Notes under the pieces: generated by a model
Told to the model about the DNA's origin: nothing
Database searches by the model: none
What the model saw: the letters and a program-made list of their open reading frames with translations, nothing else
NCBI GenBank assembly: GCA_001970955.1
Contig: MPUH01000280.1
Span: 1-64,000 of the forward strand
Direction of reading: 5' to 3'
DNA: 64,000 bases
Source: Stentor coeruleus
Lineage: Eukaryota; Ciliophora; Heterotrichea; Heterotrichida; Stentoridae
Translations under genes and position numbers: made by a program
Part shown: positions 53,770-64,000 of the stretch, piece after piece
Layout: each line of letters starts with the position of its first letter
Position numbering within the stretch: the first letter of the stretch is position 1

Positions 53770-54408
53770 AATAATAATGGAAAAAAAAAGAAGAGAGAGG
53801 ATAGGAGGATAAAATATAAGGCACTTATGAGAAAAGAGTATAAGCGAAGAAGTATTATTATGGGTTTTTAAGAGAAAGTTTTGATTATAGGGAAAATAAT
53901 TGATATGCAGATAAATTCAGATATTAACAGTAGAAAACTTGTAAGTTAAGTATAAGGGAATTATTTTTTTTTATTGAAGTTTATAGGATTTTAAAGATTT
54001 GGCCTATCAAGAGAAAGTGCATTGGGACTTGGTTGAAATTAAATTTAAGCCTTTTGATTATTGCATAATGCTGCAGATTTTCACAAGATATTTTATTATA
54101 ATCTTTAAAATTATTAGATTTTTATTCAGATTTCCTCTGCACAGATTAATCGTTTTTGCAAGTATAAACCCAGCAAAATATATATTTTTTTACAGAATCA
54201 AGGCAGGAATTTTCTCTGCATATATACTAAAAATATCGAATAATACACTAAATTATATTAGAAAAACAATAAAAATATATCAAAACAGGAGTCAAAAAAT
54301 TATTAGTCAAAATATTTTAATCCAAATAATGATATTCATGTCAATAAAAATGCATGCCTTAACAAAAAAGCATTTAAAATACAAAGTTTTATCTCTAATA
54401 AATATATA
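53770..54408. other. Divergent intergenic with uncertain ORF
   Basis: Promoter side of the AMPK-like gene. A plus ORF with ATG 54068 (114 codons, ending at 54409) is Ile/Lys/Phe-rich without recognisable features. It is long for chance in such AT-rich DNA, but I cannot support it as a gene; its TAA overlaps the ATG of the next small gene. Confidence 0.35.
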
Positions 54409-54600
54409 ATGGTAAAATTAGATAAGAATAATAAAAGTATGGAAAGAGAAAACCTAGATAATGAGGAGTCGTATACAGAGACAATCAAAAACTATGTGAT
54501 ACTCCCAATGGTTCGAGGACTGAGTTTTGGTCTTGCCCATATTATCACTTTTGCAATATTAGGCCCAATAATTGCAAAAAAACTTAACCTCACTAACTAG
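54409..54600 (+). CDS. Tiny single-TM protein
   Basis: 63 residues: a charged N-terminus (MVKLDKNNKSMERENLDNEE) and a C-terminal hydrophobic segment (YVILPMVRGLSFGLAHIITF...LGPIIAKK). The size and tail-anchored layout resemble small subunits of mitochondrial import or respiratory complexes, which is only an analogy. Its last 42 codons and 3' flank are exactly repeated downstream, so this copy is the complete one. Confidence 0.55.
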   Translation: MVKLDKNNKSMERENLDNEESYTETIKNYVILPMVRGLSFGLAHIITFAILGPIIAKKLNLTN

Positions 54601-54832
54601 TTTTAAATATCTTATATTCATCTACCCTAGTAGGCTTTCAGTAGCTTATTTATCAGAGACAATCAAAAACTATGTGATACTCCCAATGGTTCGAGGACTG
54701 AGTTTTGGTCTTGCCCATATTATCACTTTTGCAGTATTAGGCCCAATAATTGCAAAAAAACTTAACCTCACTAACTAGTTTTAAAATATCTTATATTCAT
54801 CTACCCTAGTAGGCTTTCAGTAGCTTATTTAT
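54476..54832 (+). repeat. 178/179-bp near-identical tandem duplication
   Basis: Copy 1 is 54476-54653 and copy 2 starts at 54654. They differ by one substitution (an A to G that changes Ile to Val in the hydrophobic segment) and one extra A in the 3' flank. The unit contains most of the small TM gene and its 3' flank but not its start codon, so copy 2 has no normal N-terminus; an ORF reading through the junction uses flank sequence. Recent tandem duplication, no N between copies, so unlike the gap artefacts elsewhere. Confidence 0.9.
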
Positions 54833-55287
54833 AATCAAAACTCAGTAAATATAAAAATCTCATTAGTCAATATCTTCACTCTTTATCACCCTTAAATATA
54901 ACCAAATTATGTTTTCAAAAGCTCTTCCCTCCTCCACACAATACTTCTTCTAATTTTACAAGCCCCTAATCATATAAAGTACAATATTTTTACAATGATC
55001 TCCAAACTTTTATTATTTTCATTTCTTACAAAATATTTCAAGGTACAAATATTTTATATGATTCTCATAAAAGTTTATTATACCCAATCATAAACTGATA
55101 AAAATTTACAAATATTCACCTATTATATTAGAATATTTTCCATTTCTAAGCCTATAATTGAATATATTATCAAAAAATTATATCTAAAAATCTTCAAGAC
55201 ATAAAACTCTTATTGAAAATATTCATCAACAACCAAACAATTATTTATTTCATATTTTCTCTAACCTTATTCCAAAACTAACTATAA
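54833..55287. other. Intergenic
   Basis: AT-rich 5' flank of the myosin-like gene. No element is recognised. Confidence 0.5.
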
Positions 55288-58200
55288 ATGGAAGTGAAAA
55301 GGCTGTTTTTGCAACACGCACAACAGAAAAAATTCACAGCTCATGAGATAGCAAAGGACTATTTCGACAATTCAAAAAACGTTATCGAAAACATCCCAAG
55401 TTCATTTTTAAAAGAAAGCAGCAATTTATTAGACATAAATGAACATAGTGAGCAAGGGATTTTTAACTGTCTTAACAAAAGAATGAATTTTGGAATTCCC
55501 TATACAATGATTGGAAAGGACTTACTTGCAATAAACTGCGACTATCCTGGCGACTGGTATTTTTCTACAGAAGCTCGAAATAAATCCAAACAAGATCGTC
55601 CTCATCCTTATCTTGTAGGCTCAAACGCATACAAATCATTAAAAGATACACAAGAAAACCAGGTCATAACAATGCTTGGAGCATCAGGTTCAGGGAAAAC
55701 TTTTAATACAATTCATGTTTTAGACTATTTAATTGAAATTTCCTCACAGGATCTTATAATCGAAAATCAAAGCAACCTTTTTGATTGTATACATAAAGGT
55801 ATACAACTTTTACATATAATGGGATCAGTGAAAAAAAAACAAAATCTTGAGTCAACTGTCTGTGCTTTGGATATTTCAGTGAATTTTGACAGCAAATTCA
55901 GATGTTCAGGGGCAATAATTAACAGTGAACTTCTAGACCTCACCTTACCTTATAACAAAAAAGGAAGAACTTTTCAAATACTTCACTCAATTATGTACTG
56001 CGACCCTGGAACTTTAAAAATATTAGGGCTTTGTAATGATATACCATATAAGATTTTTGAAGGCCAGTACGATTCATCTGGGCTGCAGATTTTTGATATT
56101 GAGGTAAATCAGAGATTTTTTGAATGTTTGAATTATATGGGGGCGAGTGTTACTGAGAAAAAAGGGTTTTTAGAAATCCTGTCAAGTGTTATAAACTTGT
56201 TTGATATGGATTTTGTTTACAAACTTGGGGAGTTAGAACCAAGAAATAGATCTTTGCTTAAGAAACTTGCAAAACTACTAGGAATACAAGAAAATACGTT
56301 TATTAATAATTTCAGACAGTTTAAGTCGAAGAAAGAATGTGAAGACAGGTGTAAAGATCTTGCTCGGTTCCTATATTTACAAGCTTTTAAATGGCTTAAC
56401 AAGAAAATAAACCACAAACTAGCTCAGATATCAAAAGATTTAGTTCAATATAGGAAAAGTAAAATCATATCAAATAGTGATTCTATGACAGATGAAGCTA
56501 AAAATGTTTTTTTAAATGAATGTACAAGCAAATACTGCATAACAATACTTGATTTCCCTGGATTTACTAAAGAAAAAAGCTTAGGAGGACTTGGGATTAA
56601 TCTAGCTTTTGAGTCTTTGAGTTATTATTCTTCAACAAATTACATAAAATTAACAAACCAGCTAAGCAGTCAGAAAATTACTATGAATAACATAAAACCT
56701 TGCAAGTCTAAAGCGATTGTTGAACTTTTTATGAATAGTGAATCGAATTTTATGCACTCGTTATCAGCTAGTGAAAAAGAATTTAATAAATTTATCGACT
56801 CATTAGGAGCTTCAGGTAAAAATCAAGATATTATTAATTTCTTAACCTCAAAAGATTTTCAGGTCAATTTTACATTTGGGTCTGTTATTTATAATTTTGA
56901 ATACTTAAGACAACAGTCTTTAAGGATGTTTTATAACGATTTTAATATGACTTTTGCGAAATCATGCACTTCATCGATATTAACAAAAATACCTAATAGT
57001 TCGCAAAAAACTGTTAGATTTGTCCCAAATTTTGAAGAATGTTTTACTAGTGCTTTAAGGAAAACTTTGATGCCATATTTAGAATTGAGTCCTTTTGTTA
57101 TTTATTGTTTAAGAGCTGATAATAGAGTTTTGGAAAGAAAAGGTATTGAGTTTGTTAGAAATTCATTAATTGAACCAACTTTTGTATGGAAATGGTATGG
57201 ATATCCACATTGGATAAGGACTAGTAGTATAGCTTTGGAGTTGGGTATTAAAGGATGTATGGAGAGTTATGGATTAAAAAGAGAATTGGAAAAGAAGTTT
57301 GGTTGGGAAGATGTAGTTGTGACAGATAATTATGTATTACTTAAAGAAAATCAAATGCGGAGTTTTAAAGAGTACATAAACAAAAAACAAAGTGGTAAAA
57401 GTAGCATGTCCGACCTAGGTATGAGTTTAAGTCTTTTTTCTATGAATCCCGAAAAAGATTTCCAGCTGATAATCCATGAAGAAACCAAAAACATTGATGA
57501 AAGCACACCTGAAGAAATTTACCTAGACAATCCATTTAAAACTCTAGATCTCGATACCTATCTAAACGAATTAGAAGAGACAAGAACAACTTCAGCTTCA
57601 TCCCAGCCTTCAGTGATATCATCAAAATCTTTAAAATCAAAATGTCAACTTTCATCAAATCCAACCCCAAGTGATTCTATAATTGTCTTCCACCCCCCAA
57701 CTAAAAAGCAAAGATCCTTTCAAATCTTCATCGACTATAACCGTGTTAATTATTCCCAATATATTTCACATATAATTTGTATACAGAAATTCTGGCGTGG
57801 ATATTGTACAAGACAATATACTCAAGCATATAAAACATTATATAATAGTGCAAAGTTTATTCAAAAAATATGGAGAGGTTATATAACCCGTAAACATACA
57901 AAACCAGTATTAAGATTCCATAAATCAGCTTATATTATCCAAAAACATTGGAAATTGTATGTATTGAGGAAAAAAATCGCTGCAAGGAAAATTTTCCGTT
58001 GGTATCAAAATGTTAAAGCAGCTTTGGCTGTTAAGAAAAATGAGATTGCAGAACAAGTAAAATCAAATAAGCATAGTGGGAGAAATTCAAAGTATAGGAA
58101 AATATCATCAAAATCTTCAGGAAAATATCATAGTAAAACTGTGTCTGGATTTACAGACAAGTCAGAAAGATCAAATGGGAAATCTATTAATGATTATTCT

Positions 58201-58950
58201 AAGAGAATACATAATAAAACTGTATCTGGGATTACTGATAAGTCTACAAAAAGTTATGAACAAAAAACAGGGATGAGATATGTTGATGATGGAACTGAGG
58301 ATAAGAATAATCAAAAGTCTCCAATTAAAAATGATACATATTCGAATTTTTCAAGTAGTTTTAACGAGAACGAATATTTTAATCATACATTTTCTCCAAA
58401 TATATCCCCGAACTCAAGAGCACTTGCTAGGAAGAAAATGTCGAAATTTGACAATCTGTCTTATATTGAAAGATTCAGAGTATTAGAAGCTCTTCGTTTA
58501 GAGTCTTTAGTACAAAAACGTCAAGACAAAACGAAAAAAGAAACTTTTTCACATTCTCCTACTATTAATAACGTAAGCAGCATTCATGGGACTTTTGAAA
58601 CTCGTCAAGCCACGTATGTTAAAAATTTTAATGAAAAACTAAAACTTGCATTAAATTCGAAAACTATTGAAGACTATCCTTTCAAGCCTGAAATTAATAA
58701 AGGGTTTACTGATAGACCTATAGAAAAAACTATTGAACATCTTTATAAATGGGCTAAACATAAAGATAAAAAAATTATAATAGCTCAGGAAGAAAAGGAA
58801 CAAAAAGAACTTGATAAATTGTCTGTTTTTAAAGTTACTGGAAATAGTGCTGTGCATTCAGAAAATAGGAGGAATAGATTGAAAGAACAAGATGGGATTA
58901 ATGAGATTTTGAAGAGAGATAGTAGCCCTTATTGGCCTAATGAAGCTTGA
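55288..58950 (+). CDS. Strongly diverged myosin with IQ motifs
   Basis: 1220 residues. The N-terminal 700 residues follow the myosin motor plan: HPYLVGSNAYKSLKDTQENQ, then a P-loop GASGSGKTFNTI (about 131, normally GESGAGKTE), ILDFPGFTKEKS (about 421, normally DI.GFE), ALRKTLMPYLELSPFVIYCL with RADN (normally P.FVRCIKPN), and WYGYPHWIRT (normally GYP.R). Switch I (NNNSSRFGK) is not recognisable, and the switch II Glu is Thr. Three or more IQ motifs lie at about 830-905 (ICIQKFWRGYCTR, KFIQKIWRGYITRKH, YIIQKHWKLYVLRKK). The tail is Ser-rich and unstructured. Motor activity is doubtful; it may be an actin- or calmodulin-binding scaffold. Ends with TGA. Confidence 0.88.
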   Translation: MEVKRLFLQHAQQKKFTAHEIAKDYFDNSKNVIENIPSSFLKESSNLLDINEHSEQGIFNCLNKRMNFGIPYTMIGKDLLAINCDYPGDWYFSTEARNKSKQDRPHPYLVGSNAYKSLKDTQENQVITMLGASGSGKTFNTIHVLDYLIEISSQDLIIENQSNLFDCIHKGIQLLHIMGSVKKKQNLESTVCALDISVNFDSKFRCSGAIINSELLDLTLPYNKKGRTFQILHSIMYCDPGTLKILGLCNDIPYKIFEGQYDSSGLQIFDIEVNQRFFECLNYMGASVTEKKGFLEILSSVINLFDMDFVYKLGELEPRNRSLLKKLAKLLGIQENTFINNFRQFKSKKECEDRCKDLARFLYLQAFKWLNKKINHKLAQISKDLVQYRKSKIISNSDSMTDEAKNVFLNECTSKYCITILDFPGFTKEKSLGGLGINLAFESLSYYSSTNYIKLTNQLSSQKITMNNIKPCKSKAIVELFMNSESNFMHSLSASEKEFNKFIDSLGASGKNQDIINFLTSKDFQVNFTFGSVIYNFEYLRQQSLRMFYNDFNMTFAKSCTSSILTKIPNSSQKTVRFVPNFEECFTSALRKTLMPYLELSPFVIYCLRADNRVLERKGIEFVRNSLIEPTFVWKWYGYPHWIRTSSIALELGIKGCMESYGLKRELEKKFGWEDVVVTDNYVLLKENQMRSFKEYINKKQSGKSSMSDLGMSLSLFSMNPEKDFQLIIHEETKNIDESTPEEIYLDNPFKTLDLDTYLNELEETRTTSASSQPSVISSKSLKSKCQLSSNPTPSDSIIVFHPPTKKQRSFQIFIDYNRVNYSQYISHIICIQKFWRGYCTRQYTQAYKTLYNSAKFIQKIWRGYITRKHTKPVLRFHKSAYIIQKHWKLYVLRKKIAARKIFRWYQNVKAALAVKKNEIAEQVKSNKHSGRNSKYRKISSKSSGKYHSKTVSGFTDKSERSNGKSINDYSKRIHNKTVSGITDKSTKSYEQKTGMRYVDDGTEDKNNQKSPIKNDTYSNFSSSFNENEYFNHTFSPNISPNSRALARKKMSKFDNLSYIERFRVLEALRLESLVQKRQDKTKKETFSHSPTINNVSSIHGTFETRQATYVKNFNEKLKLALNSKTIEDYPFKPEINKGFTDRPIEKTIEHLYKWAKHKDKKIIIAQEEKEQKELDKLSVFKVTGNSAVHSENRRNRLKEQDGINEILKRDSSPYWPNEA

Positions 58951-60341
58951 TAATAAGGTAGATATTAATGGAATAATGATTGATTGATTTTTTATGTTAT
59001 GATAAAGAGTAAGTAGGATAGTTTATAATTTTTTGATCTATTGTTTTAGTGTTAAAATAAAGTATTGAGGTTTAGAAAATTATTTTTAGCAACTTTTGCC
59101 AATTTTTTGATTTTATAAAGATATTTAATTATTTTATGATTATCAGAAAAATGAAGAATGTGATTGAAGAATGTCTATCTATAAAAAATCTATTTGATGT
59201 TATATAGAAAATATTTATAGAATAATTTATTTGGCTATTTTAGATTATAGGCGCTTATTTTATAGGATTCTTTCGTTTTTGTAGTTAAATTTAGTATTTG
59301 GAATAAAATAATATGTTAATTTAAGGTTTTAAGTTTTTGATTATAAATAAGAATGCTTATAATATTTTTATAACACTCTCTATGCTGTATGCAAAAATGG
59401 TAAAGTAAGCAATGATAAAGTAAAGTATAAATTCTCAAAATATTCCTTTTAATAAGCATATTACAAAATAAGAACCTACTTATAGAATATCAAATACATT
59501 AATATTAATTACAAAATTAGCATTACTTTTAACTTAATTCATTCATGCTTATATTCGGCACTTTAAATAAGAAATATTTTATAAAGATCTTATGAAAAAA
59601 TTACAAATAATCACTGAAATTTATAAAAGAACATAAATTTCATCATACTGTCAAAGAAATCATTAAATTTGTATTATCAGTTTATTATTAGTGTTTGCAG
59701 ATTGATTTTAACTCTATCAAGAATAAAAATTCTTTATTTTATCTTAGTTATTTGTGGCTTTCATTTAGGAATGTTTCTTGTTTTTTATCATATTATACTT
59801 GGTATAAATCTTTTCGTTATTGAATTTTAAACTTTTACATCTTAAAAAAGTTTATGTCTATATGAGAAACTATGTTATTCCCTTAGTTTGTTTTGAAAAA
59901 GTATCAGAAAGACTTAGCAAAATACATAAATGCAATTAAATCAATAATTTTAAAGCTCTCACTTGAAGATATAAAAATCAGGACCTAATAAGCTTGCTAA
60001 GTCAGATAGTGATATGAAAATTTTATTCACTGCTAAGACTTTGTTTTATAAATAGAATATAAATGGCATTTATTCTATATTTTAATAACTATGAAGGTTA
60101 GTTTTTTCAAATTTGAACCTCATAAAACACTCAAACACTCAAAAAACCAAGTTTATATCATGCTATTTATAAAGCACGAAAGAAATTAAAAAAAACCTGA
60201 CAACCAACATAATACTGGAATAATTCATATTATGATTAACATACAATTTTCTGTTTATATTTGAGTTTTTGCTAGAGCTCATTGAGTATTCTAAAATTTA
60301 CTATCATTCATATAGATATAATCATTACCATACTTTTTATA
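58951..60341. other. Intergenic
   Basis: About 1.4 kb of AT-rich spacer. The last 60 bases are open in the frame of the surface protein gene from a TTG but carry no start codon. No gene or structured element is seen. Confidence 0.5.
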
Positions 60342-63300
60342 ATGTTTATTTATCTTGCTAGCCTTTTCTTTTGCATCATACAATTATTATTAGCTGAAGC
60401 CTTTTGCACAACAACTCATTCAGCTATTGCATATTCAGCAAATTTTACTATAACTTCAACAACTTCAATAGACTCAACTATATCTTCTAATTATGTGGCT
60501 TATTATTCTCAATGTAGTAGTAAAAATCTAGTTACTGTATCAGGCTTATCATATGAAACAGTTACAAATACTTCGATTCATTCGTATTACTTCACTTCAT
60601 CAGGCTCACATTCTCTTCTTTTTCTTTGTTCGGGAAGTTATTCTGAATTTACATTCAATATACTACCATTAAAACTCATATTAACTTTTGGAAAAGAAGT
60701 ATTTTCTATATAGCCAAGATATAAATTCAGAGATTTCTCTGTTATAGTTGGAATTTATGATAATTCTGGAACTTATCTTGAGTCAAATAATGGGCAATAT
60801 AAAGTTTCACTCAAACTTTTTCATGAGACTGGCTCTGAAGTTACATCATCCCTATTTGGGACAAAGGAAAAAAATTGTACATCAGGTTTATGCGTTTTTG
60901 ATTCTATGACTATAGGAATATTAGGAGGATTTACAATAAAAGCTATATCTTCTAATCCACAAATCCAAAGTTTTACAACTAAATTATTCGGAATAGACAC
61001 AGAAACAGTATTTTTAGACTTAATTTTTGAGTCAAATGACAATTTCTGTTATCATATAATTATTGTAACAGTTAATATTTACCTTTATGGAAAAATAAGT
61101 AATTACAATTTTGATGTTATTCTACAAGAACAAGGGGGAGAAACAATATACGGCGATAAATTAGCTTTAGGTGTTATCGGATCACATAATTTTAATATTT
61201 ATTTCACTAGAAGTGGGAATTTTGTACTTAAAATTCGTACAAATGATAATTATTACACAAATACTATACCTATTAATATTAAAAAACAAGAATTTATTGT
61301 ATCTTTAACCGAATCAGTAATATTTATACAGCCAGCCTCAACAAGAGATACTTTTTCTTTGCAAGTATCATTATGCAACCTTCCTGAAAACTTCTTGAAA
61401 TCAGAACCTTATTTTGCAAATTCAATTGATTTTATAATAACATGCTATAATTATAATGAACAATGCGTTTTTTATGATTTCGAAAACAAAAACGCACATC
61501 CTGATGGAAAAATATCTGTAAAAACTGTTGCTGGAACTTGTTCATTTTCATCTACAGAATTTATTATATACACTCCTGGACTCACAAAATTAATGTTTAA
61601 AGATATAACTGGGAAAATAAATCCTTTTAATACATCAGATTTTAATATCACCGATCATGTAAAATCAATTTTATTAAACTCAAGTAATATGAATCCTTCA
61701 ATATTCTTTGATTTTACTATAACAGTATTTATGATTAGATATGATGATAAATTTTATCTTGGCTCTAGTTTGATTAATATTAAGGATGATAATCAAAATA
61801 TATACGCTTTTGGAGAAGTTATTGGAGGGTCAAAAAGTTTTAATATTTTTATAGCTGTAACTGGACTTTTAAGACTTTATGCATATTATGATGGTCAGTC
61901 TACTTCAATTGATCTTGAAATAAGCGCATTAAAATTAATATTCTCATTTATAGAGTATGTAAGAAATATATAGCCAAACGATAGTAGAAATCCTTTAATT
62001 TTTAATATTGGAATATATGACTTTGAAGGAAAATATCTTGAAAACTCATCAAATAATTATAATGGATATAATATTTCTATAGAATTAATCGAAGATGGTT
62101 TGTGTTCAGGAAAAGTCCTTTCAAAAACTATTAGCCAAGCTTTAATAAATGGGGAGTTATTTGAAAACGATCTTTATGTATTATCCTTTGGAACTTTCAA
62201 GCTTAATGCAAAAATAATAAACATAGATGGGGTTATTGAAAGTGAATCAAAAACATTTTCTATTAAAAATTATGTTAAAAGTATAAAAGCTCAAGTCAAT
62301 AACACCCAACCTTCAACTAATTTTGATATTCAAATAGATGCTGAGTTTTTTGGTGATGACAATTTTATATACATTCAGCCTTTAATTATAACCTTGAAAG
62401 AGTTAGAAAACAAAGAAATCTCTGGTGATACGATTATTAAACTAAAAAAAGGTATTTCAAGTAAACATATTATATGGTTTCCAATATATGGAATATATAA
62501 AATTCAGATCATTACAAATTCATCAAATATTAGTTACATATTACCAAACATTGAAGTAAAAAAAAATAAATTAAAAATATCATGGCCTGAAAATATTCCA
62601 GAAACAAATATTGATATTTTAATTTTTCTAATAGAAATATTAGATGAATCAGAACAAGTAACTGAAATCGAAAAAGGAGTTTATGAAGTAACAATAAATT
62701 TTGAAATAAATTTTATAAATTATACTGAAAAAATAAACACTTCACATGGGAAATTTTTACTATCAAAAAATTTAAATGAAGTTGGAAACTATTCTATAAG
62801 CGCAACTTGTCTTACAACTAGTCCTTCTAATATTTTAGCATTTAATATCAGTGAAGGTCTTTTTAGTTTAGACATTTCTATGAATAATCTTACACAATTA
62901 GAAAACTATTTGTTTACATTTGAAATATTTTTACTTAATAAATACTTAGAAGCATTTATGCATAATATTATAATCAAGATTAAATGCGAGGATGATTTTT
63001 TTAAACCACAAAATATTATGTCTCAAAATGGAAAAGCAGAATTCAATTTATATTTTACAAATCAAAATTTTATATCTTGTATTATATCTAATGATTATAC
63101 TAAAACAACTCAATTATTAGAGTTTAATATAATAGCCTCAACAATTTTAGACAATAAATGCAAAATAGCTTTTAATTCAACAGCTTGTTATTTGTGTGTA
63201 AATAATGCAACTTTAGATAATAACCTTGAATGTACTTGTATAAAATTAAGTACTTATAATCCTAATGATAAGATGTGTATTTGTGACCCTGGAATAAATT

Positions 63301-64000
63301 ATAGTGAGGGTTACTGTTATGCAGATGGGAACTATTTTACTTCAAATGAAATTTCTGGTTATTTTTCAGAAGATTATAAGCAAGTAATGATAAATTTTGC
63401 AAGACAAGTAAATAAAACTGATTTTGATTGTAAAAGTGTATATGAAATTAAAAATCTTAAACAAAATATTTCTAACTACTGTTACTGGAGTTGTAATACT
63501 TCTATGATTATAGAGTTTGAAAAAATTATTTATGATGAAAATTTGATAGTTGAGATAAATCCAACTATGGTTCAAGCTTTAGGAAATGAAAATTTACAAC
63601 CTTTGTCTTTACTTAATATCAAGATTAAAACTCAATTTCCACTTTTAGTCCCTGAAGTAAGTCTTGTTGCACCTGAGATTGTCTCGATTCCTTGTATGAA
63701 AAAAAATGTATTAGTTTTTACTAGGACTATTAGTGATGATTATATTTATTTATGGAAAGGCACTTTTTTATCAGATAAAAAAGAAGCTTTTGAGAATTTA
63801 AATGATTTTTTTACTTTGCAGAATGATTATTATGTCATTTTTAATAAAGAGTTTTTTGAAAATAATAGAATCGTTGATGGGGTATTAAATATAACTCTTG
63901 AGATAAAAAGTAAAATTTTTAAAACAAAAGTAGTTGTTTGGAGAAGCTTTTATGTTAAAAATGAAAATATTGTGATGATTGAATTTACAGCAGGAAACTC
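60342..64000 (+). CDS. Very large modular secreted/surface protein (partial, runs off window)
   Basis: Starts with a signal peptide MFIYLASLFFCIIQLLLAEA and continues to the right edge, at least 1204 residues, after removing introns 60699-60713, 61317-61331 and 61959-61973. The body consists of repeated beta-rich modules of about 200 residues with units such as VGIYDNSGTYLESNNGQY and IGIYDFEGKYLENSSNNY, a filamin/Ig-like or REJ-like pattern. Many Asn-X-Ser/Thr sites suggest glycosylation. Near residue 930-970 is a Cys-rich EGF-like stretch (CYLCVNNATLDNNLECTC; KMCICDPGINYSEGYCY). It is likely an extracellular or ciliary-surface adhesion protein or receptor ectodomain; a C-terminal TM would lie outside the window. 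Confidence 0.8.
60699..60713 (+). other. Intron, 15 nt
   Basis: GTATTTTCTATATAG, phase 0. Its TAG would end the frame; the exon after it starts with CCA. Confidence 0.92.
61317..61331 (+). other. Predicted in-frame intron, 15 nt, without a stop codon
   Basis: GTAATATTTATACAG, phase 0, followed by CCA. It would otherwise code for VIFIQ. It fits the motif of the other introns and sits at the equivalent module junction to introns 60699-60713 and 61959-61973. Confidence 0.7.
61959..61973 (+). other. Intron, 15 nt
   Basis: GTAAGAAATATATAG, phase 0; its TAA and TAG would end the frame. The next exon starts with CCA. Confidence 0.92.

Noticed and set aside
54068-54409. 114-codon plus-strand ORF before the tiny TM gene.
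   Set aside because: Open frame longer than expected by chance, but composition is that of spacer DNA and nothing is recognisable; left as uncertain within the intergenic entry.

Overview
The window is AT-rich, gene-dense nuclear DNA from a ciliate, most likely a heterotrich close to Stentor coeruleus (macronuclear genome). Two things seen in the sequence support this. Ten breaks or junctions in reading frames are explained by 15-nt introns (one is 16 nt) of the form GTA..TA at positions 9-10..(T/C)AG. TAA, TAG and TGA all end intact genes, so the standard code is used; a Blepharisma-type code (UGA = Trp) does not fit. No rRNA, tRNA, CRISPR or recognisable transposon was found.

Layout, left to right. 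1-660: decayed WD40 sequence. 674-11550: three minus-strand genes (24-TPR array fused to a kinase-like domain; ABCC-type ABC transporter; four-TM protein), with a possible small spliced gene at 10042-10306. 12140-15766: WD40 propeller fused to a TRP-like channel. 16090-16987: broken C-terminal piece of a PWP2-like ribosome-biogenesis gene. 17550-21691: three coiled-coil genes, each with a 15-nt intron. 22554-23906: alpha-tubulin. 25842-33532: two-TM protein, RCC1-repeat pseudogene, E2-variant-like protein, N-myristoylated-type protein, Pumilio protein, a small TM protein and a mannose-6-phosphate-receptor-homology (MRH) membrane protein with two homopolymer frameshifts. 33572-42716: DNA primase large subunit, membrane-anchored FCP1/Dullard-type phosphatase, IQ-motif protein, small CaaX-type protein, FYVE-like coiled-coil protein, and an apparently inactive USP-like protein with zinc fingers. 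43077-51653: small TM ORF, EF-hand protein, EBP1/PA2G4, SR-protein kinase, coiled-coil protein, duplicated tetraspan (8 TM). 52447-53769: AMPK/SNF1-type kinase, complete only when three 15-nt introns are removed. 54409-54834: tiny TM gene whose 3' half is tandemly duplicated. 55288-58950: strongly diverged myosin with IQ motifs. 60342-end: very large secreted or surface protein made of repeated modules, with introns at equivalent module junctions.

The genes do not form a pathway or operon. They are ordinary single eukaryotic transcription units, often separated by less than 200 bp (17 bp between two genes near 50660). Cytoskeletal, ciliary-type and signalling genes dominate. The spaces between genes hold an unusual number of decayed coding fragments. 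Three single-N gaps, each flanked by a 60-64 bp perfect direct repeat, are assembly joins and not biology.

No clear-cut undescribed system is present. The best leads are the module-linked introns in the surface protein (including an in-frame intron that leaves the ORF open), the WD40-channel and TPR-kinase fusions, the myosin with degraded nucleotide switches, and the alpha-tubulin without a terminal tyrosine.
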